A DNA stretch of 64,000 nucleotides from Microbulbifer variabilis (GCF_020524905.1 NZ_JAIVKI010000002.1:1-64000); one strand, 5' to 3'. Counted from the stretch's first letter, positions 16,936 to 26,791 are shown. Numbers and translations are program-made. The notes: generated by a model not told the origin, from the letters alone.

Positions 16936-18728
16936 CTTTTCAGCTCTCCATCTCTACCACTCATGGTAGCAATTAACTTAGTAAATGAATTAATAGAACA
17001 ATATAGACCGAGAAATCGCTCAATAATACTGGCAAACAGTAGTGGACTGGTTCCAGTAAGCATCATTGAGTCAAGTTCAATTTCTACTTCGGTTCCTCGA
17101 CAAAGAACAACACTTTGGTCAATCTGAATAGGTGCCGTAACAGGTTTGGTGTTCAGTTTTAATAAAGACTCGATCAAATTTCGAGTGCTCGCAGAATCCC
17201 TAAAATCATAAAGCCTGAATATTTCCTTGAGAGCGTCACACCCTTGACTTCCAGACAGAGAGAGATGATTCAAGTTAAGGTGAGAAATTAATTTCCAATA
17301 TCCCCTCTCTCTTCTCGGGGGCCTTAAAGTTGCCGTTGGCGCAACAACACAACTGATACGGCACGCCGGAACATCACCATCAACGACTTCGAGATAGGGT
17401 TGGGAATTACCACTGGGCAATTTTTTTGGCAGATTCCGATTACAGCAAGTCAATTTGATATCGAGTGTCTGATCATTAATTCTATGCGGATTAAAATCTA
17501 AATCCACAAGACTTATATCAACTTCAGAAGCCTGCTCATTGCGGTGCTCACCTTCAATAACTTCACGGCGTCGACTGAACCAGAACGCAGATTGTTCTGC
17601 ATGATGTTGACTATGTTTAATGCCATAGAAAGGCCTATATTTGGTTGTCTCACCATCGCCATCTGTTGCGGCAACTTCATCAATAGAATAGATTTCTAGA
17701 CCATCACTGCGACGCGCATCGGCAACAATATGATATTCGTATTGAGTATGCGTCAGTGGAATAGGATCCGCACTCTGTTTGAATAAATTGATAGCTGGCG
17801 TACAACCAAGGGCAAACATACTTGGCACAAGTTGTTTTTCCAGCTCCTCGTGAGTCTCGGAAAGATAAAAATACAGATTTAATGTATCAGAAAAACTATC
17901 ATTCAAAGCTTCCTGTAAATTGACAATATCCAAAAATAGGAATTTTTCAGGAAAAGCAAAATATTCAGTAAGTAACCTATAGCCTATAAAAGCCGTGTCA
18001 GGGTATGGCAGCAAACCTTCCTCTGCCTCCATCCCCACTTGACGAATATCTTCTGGTGACAGGAATGTAGGTTTGGGGTCACTCTCTCCATTTGCTACAA
18101 CCAATTTTACACACTTAGTTAAGAGCAAATCATACAGGCTATAAACATGAGTTGCCTGACCTCGCAAAAAAAAGCGAACTTTTTCTGGCTTCATTTCTGC
18201 AAAACTAAGATCAGGGCTTAATGCCTTAAGAGACAGTTTGAGAACGGCGTTTGCTCCTTGAACCTCATTACAGCCGGGTGCAATAAACGGACGTGGCATC
18301 AAGCTAGCGCTGACAGGTTGAAAGGGATTAATTTCCACTGGATAACAGGTGGTAAACCTACAAGTTTGACCCTGAAAGCTATCACTTTCTAATAATGTCT
18401 TAGCTTCAACCGGAGTGATTGCATCCAGGTCTGAGTCCGGCTCGAATTGCACAATCGCACAAGAGGGAATTGGGCGTAAATAATGTGGATACAATGTTTC
18501 CAGCATTGCATCTGTCAACTCAGGAAAGTCATCGCTAAGTTTTTGTTGAACTCTGGCATTCATATAAGCAAAACCAGACAACAAACGGCCCACAAGTGGG
18601 TCATCTACAGTATCTGCATCCAACTGTAAACGTGATGCAGCTGCAGGATGCATACGTGCAAACTCAGCAGAAGTTTGCTGAATAAAAGCGAGTTCACGCT
18701 CATAGAGATCTATTAATTTTTCGCTCAT
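16899..18728 (-). CDS. tssF: TssF, T6SS baseplate protein
   Basis: The 609-residue protein carries the TssF signature: LYERELAFIQQTSAEFARMHPAAASRL at the start, then DPLVGRLLSGFAYMNARVQQKLSDDFPELTDAMLETLYPHYLRPIPS, and the C-terminal FASIIERFLGLYCSINSFTKL. TssF pairs with TssG in the baseplate wedge. The ATG overlaps the last base of tssE, and the 3' end overlaps tssG by 37 bp. Length is typical. Confidence 0.96.
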   Translation of the reverse strand: MSEKLIDLYERELAFIQQTSAEFARMHPAAASRLQLDADTVDDPLVGRLLSGFAYMNARVQQKLSDDFPELTDAMLETLYPHYLRPIPSCAIVQFEPDSDLDAITPVEAKTLLESDSFQGQTCRFTTCYPVEINPFQPVSASLMPRPFIAPGCNEVQGANAVLKLSLKALSPDLSFAEMKPEKVRFFLRGQATHVYSLYDLLLTKCVKLVVANGESDPKPTFLSPEDIRQVGMEAEEGLLPYPDTAFIGYRLLTEYFAFPEKFLFLDIVNLQEALNDSFSDTLNLYFYLSETHEELEKQLVPSMFALGCTPAINLFKQSADPIPLTHTQYEYHIVADARRSDGLEIYSIDEVAATDGDGETTKYRPFYGIKHSQHHAEQSAFWFSRRREVIEGEHRNEQASEVDISLVDLDFNPHRINDQTLDIKLTCCNRNLPKKLPSGNSQPYLEVVDGDVPACRISCVVAPTATLRPPRRERGYWKLISHLNLNHLSLSGSQGCDALKEIFRLYDFRDSASTRNLIESLLKLNTKPVTAPIQIDQSVVLCRGTEVEIELDSMMLTGTSPLLFASIIERFLGLYCSINSFTKLIATMSGRDGELKRWPPRAGEKALL

Positions 18729-19201
18729 TACATAATCTCAGAAACGTCTACCATTTGCGTTACCGGGTTCAAAGCAGAGTCAAAAACTATGACTTCTGCC
18801 GCAGGGTTTACATGCAGCACCGCCTCTACACGGAATCGTATACTGGGATCCTCCACATCTACTTTATCCTGAGTGGTAACTTTTACGGAGCGAATCCGTG
18901 GTTCAAAATGAAGAATTGTCTTTTCAATATCCCTGCAAAATTGTTTTCTACTTTCTAACGAGGATAAATTGATAGTAGATAAATCCGGCAGACCATAATT
19001 AATATTCGACTCTTCAAGATGTCTCAAAGCAGCAGGTGGAGAAATACATCGATAGCGAGTATTAAACAAATACTCTAGATCGCGCCGTACCCCTTCGCGT
19101 AACTGGCGCAAAATCTGATGGGACTGGTGCACATTTATTTTGCTAGATGATTCTAGTAATCGATCTAGCACTGGAGCCAACAGCCTTTTTTCTCTTGCCA
19201 T
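18728..19201 (-). CDS. tssE: TssE, T6SS gp25-like baseplate protein
   Basis: The product has 157 residues from the ATG at 19201. The frame is open to a TTG at 19225 inside the preceding gene, which is less likely. It has the gp25-like features REGVRRDLEYLFNTR near the N-terminus, LEESNINYGLPDL, and the C-terminal domain FEPRIRSVKV that in phage gp25 seeds the sheath. TssE links the baseplate to the first sheath ring. A GGGG sequence lies 14 bases upstream, a loose ribosome site consistent with coupling to the tssC2 gene, whose stop lies 4 bp before this ATG. Confidence 0.92.
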   Translation of the reverse strand: MAREKRLLAPVLDRLLESSSKINVHQSHQILRQLREGVRRDLEYLFNTRYRCISPPAALRHLEESNINYGLPDLSTINLSSLESRKQFCRDIEKTILHFEPRIRSVKVTTQDKVDVEDPSIRFRVEAVLHVNPAAEVIVFDSALNPVTQMVDVSEIM

Positions 19202-19205
19202 AATT

Positions 19206-20720
19206 CTATGAAGCCCCAACACCAATCGTTGCCAATGCAGTAGTGAGTTTGAGTTCAGATACTAAATGATCTACTGTATAGTGGCTTTTTAGATGAATGA
19301 CACTTTGATAACTGCCAACTTTACCCGGCTCATCGGCCACTCGTACACGCGCTTCACGCAGAGGATAACGTGCCAGCATTTCCCAAGACAGGTCATCTCG
19401 ACCAGTTGTATATTGGTCCAACCAATGTTGCAGCTGACGTTCACAATCTGCAGCGTTCATGTAGGCGCCCACCTTATCCCTGATCATCACCTTGATATAA
19501 TGTGCGAAACGCGATGCACAAAGAATTTGCTGTAACATTGAGCTAATACGGGCATTCGCTGTAGCCGCTTTGGAACTATATTGTTTTGCTTTTTGTAAAG
19601 AAGGCACGCTGTTAAAAGCACTATATGGCGTATCGTAACAGTGACTCAGACAGGCAAACCCCAACTCGGAAAGATCCCGTTCCACAAAATCTGTAACCAG
19701 AATAGAAGTAGACATTTTTACCATACCTGGGCGGCTGTCCGGCCTATAGGGCAAAACTGGCAATTGCGTAACCAATCCGCCACCAAAGTGATCACGAGCA
19801 ACACCACGGATATGGGAAAACCAACCAACTTCACTAAATTCACGTAAAAGCACAGCACCCATTGCAAAACAAGCATTACCCCAAAGATAACGCCGGTTAT
19901 GAGATCCCGTAACCTGCTCTGAAAATCTCAGCCCTTGATATTCTGAAAAACTTAGATTGTAGGGCTCACGCATCAGTACTTGGGGCAAAGTTATGGCCAG
20001 GAAACGACTATCTTCTAAATCCCGTAAACTGTTCCAACGTATATATTCCTTCTGACGAAAAACCTCCGAAAACCGAATTGGTTTGGCTAAGTCATCAAAA
20101 TGATCGACACCGAATAGCTGAGGAGTTGCGGCACAAACAAATGGTGCGAATGCAGCTGCCGCGGTATGGGCTATACCCTGTAATGTAAAAATATCATCAT
20201 AGGGATGGTCTGGAAGGGGTCTATGGGAGATATAGTAATCCCCCATTAATAAACCAAAAGGCTCTCCACCCGCGGTGCCAAATTCTTCGTTATAAACTAA
20301 ATGAAAAAGTCCAGATTGGTCGAAGTCTGGAGCTCTTTCAATATCTTTACTTAAATCTTTCCAGTTGGCGTCCAGCAGTTTTATCTTGATATTTTCCGAG
20401 TGTGGTGTATCAAAAACAAGCATAGCAAGTCCACGCCAACTTGCTTCTAGACGTTGAAAGCGGGGGTTATGGAGAATTCGGTTAACCTGATCGCAAATGA
20501 GTTCATCAAGCTCAACAATAATGCGACTTAAGTATTGTCGAACAGAAAAATTTTCTTTTTTAGGACATGGACATATTTCAGTCAGCCAGTACTCAAAAGA
20601 AAATAGTTCATCTGGTTCGCGTAAGAACCTTTGTAGTTCAACTTGATTTTCGCTCGCTAATTTTTCCGGCAAAATATCTAAATAATCTTCCGTAAATTCA
20701 TTTTTTATTGCGCCGGGCAC
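19206..20720 (-). CDS. Second TssC-type sheath protein (TssC2, ImpD-like)
   Basis: The 504-residue protein is full-length against TssC. It shares FQRLEASWRGLAMLV, FGTAGGEPFGLLMGDYYIS, a CASRFAHYIKVMIRDKVGAYM segment and the C-terminal ARYPLREARVRVADEPG. It differs strongly from the canonical TssC of this cluster at the N-terminus (no acidic TssB-type linker region) and in the central loops. Rhizobium imp loci likewise carry ImpC and a second paralogue ImpD, so the duplication is known, but its role is not established; a baseplate-proximal or regulatory sheath-like subunit is conceivable. The start is a GTG with GGGAG seven bases upstream. A terminator-like hairpin separates it from tssC. Confidence 0.88.
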   Translation of the reverse strand: MPGAIKNEFTEDYLDILPEKLASENQVELQRFLREPDELFSFEYWLTEICPCPKKENFSVRQYLSRIIVELDELICDQVNRILHNPRFQRLEASWRGLAMLVFDTPHSENIKIKLLDANWKDLSKDIERAPDFDQSGLFHLVYNEEFGTAGGEPFGLLMGDYYISHRPLPDHPYDDIFTLQGIAHTAAAAFAPFVCAATPQLFGVDHFDDLAKPIRFSEVFRQKEYIRWNSLRDLEDSRFLAITLPQVLMREPYNLSFSEYQGLRFSEQVTGSHNRRYLWGNACFAMGAVLLREFSEVGWFSHIRGVARDHFGGGLVTQLPVLPYRPDSRPGMVKMSTSILVTDFVERDLSELGFACLSHCYDTPYSAFNSVPSLQKAKQYSSKAATANARISSMLQQILCASRFAHYIKVMIRDKVGAYMNAADCERQLQHWLDQYTTGRDDLSWEMLARYPLREARVRVADEPGKVGSYQSVIHLKSHYTVDHLVSELKLTTALATIGVGAS

Positions 20721-20786
20721 CGGAAAACTCCCATTAGCATTTTCTTGAGAAATTGAATCATAATCAGGTCTTGAATAAGACCTTTC

Positions 20787-20820
20787 AAAAAAAGTCGCCC
20801 GCCTCTAATACGAGGCGGGC
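20787..20820 (-). terminator. Terminator-like hairpin between tssC and tssC2
   Basis: Read on the minus strand, a perfect 9-bp GC-rich stem (GCCCGCCTC at 20820-20812 and GAGGCGGGC at 20805-20797, six-base loop) is followed by GAC and a T7 tract (20793-20787). It starts nine bases after the tssC stop codon. In form it is a strong intrinsic terminator, yet the genes on both sides belong to the same operon, so it probably acts as a partial terminator or 3'-end stabiliser that raises tssB/tssC over the baseplate genes. Confidence 0.88.
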
Positions 20821-20828
20821 ATCAGGTA

Positions 20829-22316
20829 TTATCCAGCAGATGGGATATTGGCAACCATACGCATAGAAGTGGTCAATTCTTCCATTTGTAACCATGGTTT
20901 CAGGTAGGCAACAGCACTGTAGCAGCCAGGTTGGCCCGGAATTTCCTTAACTTCAACACGGGCCTCAGAAAGCGGATATTTTGCTTTCATTTCAGGGCTA
21001 GCATCCGGGTTAGAGTTAGTGTACTGGGTAATCCACTTATTCAACCAGCGCTCACAGTCACTCGCCTCCATAAAAGAGCCCACTTTGTCCCGTGCCATTA
21101 CTTTTAGGTAATGAGCAATTCTGGAGGTGGCCATCAAATAGGGCAGACGCGCGGAAATAGCCGCATTGGCGGTTGCATCCGGGTCATCATAAGCCTTTGG
21201 TTTCTGTGCACTTTGAGAACCAAAAAATACCGAGTAATCGGTATTTTTATAGTGACACAGCGGTAGGAAACCCTGAGCGCTCAATTCGGCTTCACGGCGA
21301 TCAGTAATGCCGATCTCAGTCGGACACTTCTGGTCCATATCACCGTCATCACTCTTGAACACATGTGAGGGCAGACCTTCCACTTTACCACCACCCTCGG
21401 CACCGCGAATGGCAGTACACCAAGAGTTCTCAGCGAATGCTCTGGTCATGGTTGTACCCATTACATAAGAAGCATTCATCCAGCAGTATTGATCGTGATC
21501 GGCAGGACGCGATGCTCCGGACTCATCAACTTCAAACTCCTCAAAGTCAAAAGCTTCGATCGGTTTAGTGTTTGCTCCATAAGGCGTTCTGGCCAGCGTA
21601 CGCGGCATAACCAAGGTAACGAAACGAGAATCTTCGCTATCACGGAAGCTACGCCATTTAATATATTCCGCAGATTCAAAAATTCCGCCGAGGTCGCGAG
21701 GTTTTGATAGCTCAGTAAAGTCATCAAAACCAAACATGCCTGCACCAGCCGCTGCAATAAACGGACAGAAGCCCGCTGCGGCAACATTGGACATTTTGCT
21801 CAGCAACTCTATATCTTCAGGGTGGCTGGTGAACTCAAAATCGCCAATCATGCAGCCGTAAGGTTCGCCACCAGCAATACCAAACTCTTCTTCATAAATT
21901 TTCTTGAAGGTCTGGCTCTGGTCAAATTCAACAGCCTTGTCCAGGTCACGGAACAACTCGCGCTTACTCAAATTGAGCATACGAATTTTCATGGTTGCAC
22001 CGGTTTCAGAATTCATCACCAGGTGATTAAGACCACGCCAGGAGCCTTCAAGCTTCTGGAATTTCTCATCGTGCATTATAGCGGCCATTTGTTTGGACAT
22101 AGCCTGGTCAATGGCACTAACCGCTTTCTTGATCGTCTGGGTGAGGTTGCGGTCCCAGGAAACTGTGCCTTTTAAAACCTGCTCGGTCAGGTTTGCAATC
22201 AGGTCCTGCGCTTCCTGCGGTTCTGTCTGCTTGGTTGCGGCAATTGCCTGCTCCAGAAGATTAACCGATTGTTCCTCAGCTTCACCTTCCGCAACATTTT
22301 CTACTTCTGTGCTCAT
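20829..22316 (-). CDS. tssC: TssC, large sheath subunit
   Basis: The 495-residue protein is canonical TssC (VipB/ImpC). It has an acidic N-terminus, [46 protein letters not shown], the [17 protein letters not shown] segment and C-terminal [14 protein letters not shown]. With TssB it builds the contractile sheath around the Hcp tube and is later disassembled by ClpV. The ATG overlaps the tssB stop as ATGA, giving tight coupling for equal subunit supply. Confidence 0.97.
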   Translation of the reverse strand: MSTEVENVAEGEAEEQSVNLLEQAIAATKQTEPQEAQDLIANLTEQVLKGTVSWDRNLTQTIKKAVSAIDQAMSKQMAAIMHDEKFQKLEGSWRGLNHLVMNSETGATMKIRMLNLSKRELFRDLDKAVEFDQSQTFKKIYEEEFGIAGGEPYGCMIGDFEFTSHPEDIELLSKMSNVAAAGFCPFIAAAGAGMFGFDDFTELSKPRDLGGIFESAEYIKWRSFRDSEDSRFVTLVMPRTLARTPYGANTKPIEAFDFEEFEVDESGASRPADHDQYCWMNASYVMGTTMTRAFAENSWCTAIRGAEGGGKVEGLPSHVFKSDDGDMDQKCPTEIGITDRREAELSAQGFLPLCHYKNTDYSVFFGSQSAQKPKAYDDPDATANAAISARLPYLMATSRIAHYLKVMARDKVGSFMEASDCERWLNKWITQYTNSNPDASPEMKAKYPLSEARVEVKEIPGQPGCYSAVAYLKPWLQMEELTTSMRMVANIPSAG

Positions 22317-22834
22317 TCTGAGTCCTCTCCTTTATCCTTGTTCAACCCCAGTTGCTCGGAAATAGCACCGACGTTTTCCGTGCTCTTCAGGATATCTTCT
22401 AATACTTTTTCCAGCTCTTCAGAGCGGTCAGCCTTACTGAGAAGATCGCGTAATTTGCTACGAGCTTCCAGGAGTTGTTTCAGTGGCTCAACCTGATCGA
22501 CAATTTTTTCCGGTGAGAAGTCGTCCATGTGTTTGAAATCAAGATCAATACCAATCTTACTGCCATCACCGGACAAGGTATTTTCCACTTGCAAGTTCAG
22601 CTTTGGATTTACCTTTGCCATTACGTCATTGAAGTTGTCGCGATCGATCTGTACAAACTTACGATCTTTCAGTGCTTTGCGGTTCTCAGCGTTATCCCCT
22701 GAATAGTCACCCATAACACCAGCAACAAAGGGAAGTTCTTTTTTAACTTCCGCGCCATTGGTTTCAACATCGTAGGTAATATGTACACGTGGTTTGCGCA
22801 CACGCTTAAGTTTATTGTGAATACTCTCAGACAT
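22313..22834 (-). CDS. tssB: TssB, small sheath subunit
   Basis: The 173-residue protein is canonical TssB (VipA/ImpB): an N-terminal [34 protein letters not shown], then [17 protein letters not shown] and the C-terminal [29 protein letters not shown] helix. It interlocks with TssC to form the sheath. AGGAG lies seven bases before the ATG. It precedes tssC with a 4-bp overlap and follows tssA by 44 bp. Confidence 0.97.
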   Translation of the reverse strand: MSESIHNKLKRVRKPRVHITYDVETNGAEVKKELPFVAGVMGDYSGDNAENRKALKDRKFVQIDRDNFNDVMAKVNPKLNLQVENTLSGDGSKIGIDLDFKHMDDFSPEKIVDQVEPLKQLLEARSKLRDLLSKADRSEELEKVLEDILKSTENVGAISEQLGLNKDKGEDSE

Positions 22835-22878
22835 CTCTGGTCTCCTTCCTAGATTTAGGGACTGCTATTCTTAATTAA

Positions 22879-24171
22879 TTACCAACCCGTGCCGTCTTCT
22901 TGTGCTTGACCACCCCAGGCATCCTCAGCTACAGGCGCAGATTCAGTGGGGCTTGAAGGTGGCTCAGATACAGCTGGAGCTGGTGAGGGGGTGTTACTCA
23001 TAGCTGGCGGTGCAACATAGCGCTGGGTATCTGTACCATCGAGTCGGACACCAGTAAGCTGGGAGTAAAGTGCACGGGATTGCTCATCAGGCAGTAACTC
23101 GGTCATCAACTCAGAGACTGTCATGCGGCCCCAACCAATCAGTCTCTCCAACCCTGGTGCCAGGGGAGTATGAGGCTCGTAAGTTCGGAAATATTTAGCG
23201 GCTTGTTCTAGCAGTTTAAGAGCATCTTCTCGAGAACTCACCGGTCCGGTGGGTGCAGCAATGGCATTAGCAAGGATTGTTGCTGCCACATTAGGCACAG
23301 ATTCGTCTGTAGCAGATGCACCCTGCTCCTCTGCGGGGGCTACAGGGGCCTCACTCTGGGCTATCGCATCCAATTGGCTCTTATAGATAAACCTTGCCGT
23401 ACGCAAAACTTCATCAAGCAGTGAGGAAATATTTGTTGATGGCGGGGCATCGTGACCACAACTAGAGCGCAAGGCATCATTGATATTTCTATAACTACTG
23501 ATAGTAGCTTCTATCGTCTCAATGAGATTATTGGCCCAATCATTACTTGCACCGTTCACGCATTGATTCACATCCTCTAGGCTATAACCCAATGTTTCAA
23601 TGCGAGCAGCTTTAGCATCTTCATCAGCGATGCGATCTGCATCTCTGGCTTGCTGGTGCTGAAAAAATGAAAAATCTCCATAATCCCCTTCCGGGGTTAT
23701 TGGCGCGCTACGGATCGGCATCATTAAGGTGCCATCACCGCCATCACCATTGAGACCTGTCAGAGGTGCAACTTTTGTCTCAATACCATCCTCATCAGGG
23801 AGTGGATAGAGATCATCCCAAAAATTGGTAACCAGCTGTTCTATTAAGAGAAAACCATCTCTTAAGCCACTAAATCCCTGAAGACGAATAAGAGCCTCTG
23901 TGTACCAGCTGGCAACTTCCAGATCTTTACTCTTCTTACTGAGAATCTTTTCTGCAGCCTTTGCCACATCGCGCCAGGGCGCGAGCAAATCAGAATCCGT
24001 ATCATCAAACATGGCCGAACGTTCTGCGGCCCTAGCACTGTTTCGCGCATCTTTGATGGAGTAGTAATCAGAAGTCGGTGATCGATCCTCTCGAATATCC
24101 TCACCGACAGGGCTCTCTGCGGAAACAGGAGCTGTGAGTTCTTCGATATTTATTGTATTTGGGAATGCCAT
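22879..24171 (-). CDS. tssA: TssA, T6SS cap/assembly protein (ImpA N-terminal domain)
   Basis: The 430-residue protein has an ImpA-type N-terminal domain (about 8-135: PVSAESPVGEDIRED, the LEVASWYTEALIRLQGFSGLRDGFLLIEQL helix, FWDDLYP). A variable middle follows, then a conserved segment (about 315-385: REDALKLLEQAAKYFRTYEPHTPLAPGLERLIGWGRM). The last 60 residues are a Pro/Ser/Ala-rich tail not typical of structured TssA C-termini. TssA primes and coordinates sheath and tube growth. A 187-bp space upstream of its ATG may hold a promoter (TTGCAC and GATACA on the minus strand, 18-bp spacing, weak), making tssA-tssB-tssC a possible sub-operon. Confidence 0.93.
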   Translation of the reverse strand: MAFPNTINIEELTAPVSAESPVGEDIREDRSPTSDYYSIKDARNSARAAERSAMFDDTDSDLLAPWRDVAKAAEKILSKKSKDLEVASWYTEALIRLQGFSGLRDGFLLIEQLVTNFWDDLYPLPDEDGIETKVAPLTGLNGDGGDGTLMMPIRSAPITPEGDYGDFSFFQHQQARDADRIADEDAKAARIETLGYSLEDVNQCVNGASNDWANNLIETIEATISSYRNINDALRSSCGHDAPPSTNISSLLDEVLRTARFIYKSQLDAIAQSEAPVAPAEEQGASATDESVPNVAATILANAIAAPTGPVSSREDALKLLEQAAKYFRTYEPHTPLAPGLERLIGWGRMTVSELMTELLPDEQSRALYSQLTGVRLDGTDTQRYVAPPAMSNTPSPAPAVSEPPSSPTESAPVAEDAWGGQAQEDGTGW

Positions 24172-24358
24172 GAAAAAAAGTCCCTTCTACCCAATCAATT
24201 CCTTCAATAAGAATTCCGAGAAGAGTACACGTTGTAAAGATCTAATCAAGGCAAATGACACAATGTATCCGCAATAGCCAAAAAAAAGTGCAAACTTCAC
24301 AATATTAAACGAATAACTTTTGTTGTTTTTTTATATTTTCTTGATCCTAATGGGCCTA

Positions 24359-25141
24359 TTACACCGCAATTACAGCTGAGGCCTTATTTTCTGTAGTAGT
24401 AACATCTTCATCCTGGGCCTGAAAAGCCGCCACTATTTGAATAAATTCTGTTTTTGCTTGTGCAAAGCTTTGCAAAGACGTCCACAGGAACAAGGTATAG
24501 AAACTCATTTTCCCTTGGAAAAAAGCAACCATATATTGAACTGAATCGTTACCTATATTCGCACACATTTCATACAATATGCCCGTTTGCCAATCACGTT
24601 CCAAGGCTTGAGGCCCACTTACTAGCCGCCCATCGGATACCTTAGCCAAACACTGTTGCATCTGAGCATGGGCATAATCCGTCAAACTAAGCGTTACAGG
24701 GAGCTCAGATCGCTTCTGCCCCAAAACGATCAAATAGCGATTTAATTCAGTGTTACCGGCCTGAATTTCAGCATTGGGGTTCAAATGATCACAGGGTACC
24801 CAGTTACTTGGCGCGTACAATAAAAGCTGGGGGTCTCCACAGTGAAGTTTCCCCATGACCAGGGGTAATGGGGAGCCACCATCCTCTACCGACTCCTTGG
24901 TGCAATGTATAAGCTCAGAATCCAGGTACAACCTGGAGTGCCAACCTGCGCCCCATAATTTTTGTATGAACCGACAGGCTTCGGTTCTATCAACGGTTTT
25001 TTTGAGCTGGGAGCGGCTACTGGCCAGAAGTGCCTTTATTTGAGTAAAACTAAACCCAAACTCATTTCCCAGCGCGGCTATTGCCTTGCGTCGCTCAAAA
25101 TGTGTGCGGATTTCTCCCGTAAATACCACTATATACGACAT
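24359..25141 (-). CDS. Unknown T6SS-cluster protein with DcrB-like C-terminal half
   Basis: The 260-residue protein has no signal peptide and no membrane segment. Residues 1-75 (YIVVFTGEI start, RKAIAALGNEFGFSFTQIKALLA, a lysine pair, then AGWHSRLY) resemble a small regulatory-looking domain found at the N-terminus of many proteobacterial proteins. Residues about 95-245 have the strand pattern of DcrB/PsbP-like proteins (LYAPSNW, then a long helix VTLSLTDYAHAQMQQCLA, then a final amphipathic helix). I do not recognise it as a named Tss or Tag component. It lies between the SapC-family gene and tssA, codirectional with both, so an accessory role in secretion is plausible but unproved. Confidence 0.6.
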   Translation of the reverse strand: MSYIVVFTGEIRTHFERRKAIAALGNEFGFSFTQIKALLASSRSQLKKTVDRTEACRFIQKLWGAGWHSRLYLDSELIHCTKESVEDGGSPLPLVMGKLHCGDPQLLLYAPSNWVPCDHLNPNAEIQAGNTELNRYLIVLGQKRSELPVTLSLTDYAHAQMQQCLAKVSDGRLVSGPQALERDWQTGILYEMCANIGNDSVQYMVAFFQGKMSFYTLFLWTSLQSFAQAKTEFIQIVAAFQAQDEDVTTTENKASAVIAV

Positions 25142-25354
25142 ACCCTAACCCTTGCTTCCTGCAGTGATTGATAGGTTTGCTCCATTGGGAGCAACCTGAG
25201 CGCCCTGCCAATAGGCGGTTTTTACCTTAGATGTCTCTTTATTTAATTACTTTACTAACTGTGAGGTACTGAACAGGCAAGTGTATCTGCCGATACTTCA
25301 CAGCGCAGGTACAGAGCTATAGCCGAACTTGAACTATCTCTTTATACATAATCT

Positions 25355-26080
25355 CTAGTGAAGTAACTTCGCATGATATCTTTTAAATAATCGGCTCAAG
25401 TTCGCCGACTGCTGTAAAGAAATTATATGAGCGTATATAGCCGCTAAGTAGCCACGCTCTTTTAACCTTAGAAAGTCGCTGTCACTCAATGCATTTAACC
25501 GCTCGACGGTCACACAGAAAACACCTGTTAAACGATGCTTAGTATTACCCGGTAGATCGACCACCACCACCTGCTCTTGAACAAGCCCCATCTCGGTTAA
25601 GCAGTGGATAAATTCCTTGCTTTTTATTTTCTGCTGATGAATTCCACTCAGTAGGTTTTTGACTTCCGACAGGGCTTTGGTCGCTTCGCCTTCGTCGTCG
25701 AATAGCCTCTTTCCATCACCATCAAAATTACCTAAGGAAAGCGAGGAGGAATCAACACAGACAACAGGACCTGTGGTAGCCATATCTTTATAGAGTAAGT
25801 AAAAAGGGTAAGCCCTCATGTTTGCTGGGATATAGTTCCCCTGCCACTTTCCCTGCTGCCAAAAGAGATTCTGTCCCGGTTTAATACCCAGTAGTGCGCA
25901 ACTATCCAGGGAATCCTCGTCCTTAGATTTCAAAAATACAATCGGACATTCCCCAGCTAACGCCGAGAACTCTGATAGATATATCTGACAAACATGCCGG
26001 GTTTCACTGTGCGAAATATCACCAGTCAATACGTTATATTTGCGATGTTTATTTCTATCTAATGCAACTATTTGATTCAC
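25355..26080 (-). CDS. SapC-family protein within the T6SS cluster
   Basis: The 241-residue product matches the SapC family (PF07277 type): CPIVFLKSKDEDSLDSCALLGIKPGQNLFW, GNYIPANMRAYPFYLLY, a central GKRLFDDEGEATKALSEV segment, and the C-terminal ERGYLAAIYAHIISLQQ. SapC relatives are named from a Campylobacter S-layer secretion locus; their biochemical role is unknown. In this family the gene is often next to TonB-receptor or carbohydrate genes, so its place 24 bp after tagF and codirectional with the T6SS run is unusual. No signal peptide is visible. The 213-bp space after it, before the next gene, holds one small stem-loop (25174-25196) and no gene. Confidence 0.8.
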   Translation of the reverse strand: MNQIVALDRNKHRKYNVLTGDISHSETRHVCQIYLSEFSALAGECPIVFLKSKDEDSLDSCALLGIKPGQNLFWQQGKWQGNYIPANMRAYPFYLLYKDMATTGPVVCVDSSSLSLGNFDGDGKRLFDDEGEATKALSEVKNLLSGIHQQKIKSKEFIHCLTEMGLVQEQVVVVDLPGNTKHRLTGVFCVTVERLNALSDSDFLRLKERGYLAAIYAHIISLQQSANLSRLFKRYHAKLLH

Positions 26081-26104
26081 ACAAGCTATCCTTTGCCTAT
26101 TTTT

Positions 26105-26785
26105 TCACTGTCTCTGCTGACTGGCACCGAGCATCGAGCAGTAGAACTCAGGGCCGGGTAATGTGGGGCAAAGCACACTGGTTGGAGCCAGGTGTTGTGA
26201 CCCTTCACAAGACCAGAGACTAAAACTGGCAAATTGCTTGCGGCATACCTGTCCGAGTAATCCCGCATAACGTTTTTCATTACCTGTAACATCATTACTG
26301 GCTACAAAGAAGTCATTCTGTGTTGGCGCGCTCAACTGTCGCCCCAGCTCTACAGGTACATCACCGAAGGCCTCAAACAGCTGATCAGCATGCAACATAT
26401 TTTGTAATGCACTAACAGCCAGCTCTGTAAGCTCCCTATACCAACCACCGGCCTCAGACATAAAAGAGATAATGTCTACCGAAGTTGGCAACGGTGAGGC
26501 TATTGTCAGTGGGAAATAGCGCCCAACGCTATCCACACTCGGGACTAGAACCCCAACCCAGGGGTTTTCATCAATGACCCCTTTGCTGTGGGCAAAACGC
26601 CAAACTGGACTGGTCAAGTAATAGTCGAGCCAGCTGTCCCCCATTATTTCACGGGATCCATGCACTGCCCGCTGCAACCATTCGTCCCAAACTCTAACAA
26701 AGCTAGCGGGAAGCTGGCGCTGGATGAAATCCCCATGTCCAGGGAGCTTACCAAAGATACCAATAGTGCTTTGCAACTCACTCAC
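26105..26785 (-). CDS. tagF: TagF, post-translational T6SS regulator (ImpM family)
   Basis: The 226-residue protein carries the TagF signature: IGIFGKLPGHGDFIQRQLPASFVRVWDEWLQRA, then DSWLDYYLTSPVWRFAHSKG, PWVGVLVPSVDSVGRYFPLTIA. TagF represses T6SS assembly in Pseudomonas aeruginosa, partly by binding Fha. The start is uncertain: GTG at 26785 lies too close to GGGA, while a TTG three codons later has GGGAG eight bases upstream. It begins 6 bp after tssM and is clearly cotranscribed. Confidence 0.92.
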   Translation of the reverse strand: MSELQSTIGIFGKLPGHGDFIQRQLPASFVRVWDEWLQRAVHGSREIMGDSWLDYYLTSPVWRFAHSKGVIDENPWVGVLVPSVDSVGRYFPLTIASPLPTSVDIISFMSEAGGWYRELTELAVSALQNMLHADQLFEAFGDVPVELGRQLSAPTQNDFFVASNDVTGNEKRYAGLLGQVCRKQFASFSLWSCEGSQHLAPTSVLCPTLPGPEFYCSMLGASQQRQ

Positions 26786-26791
26786 TCCCTA

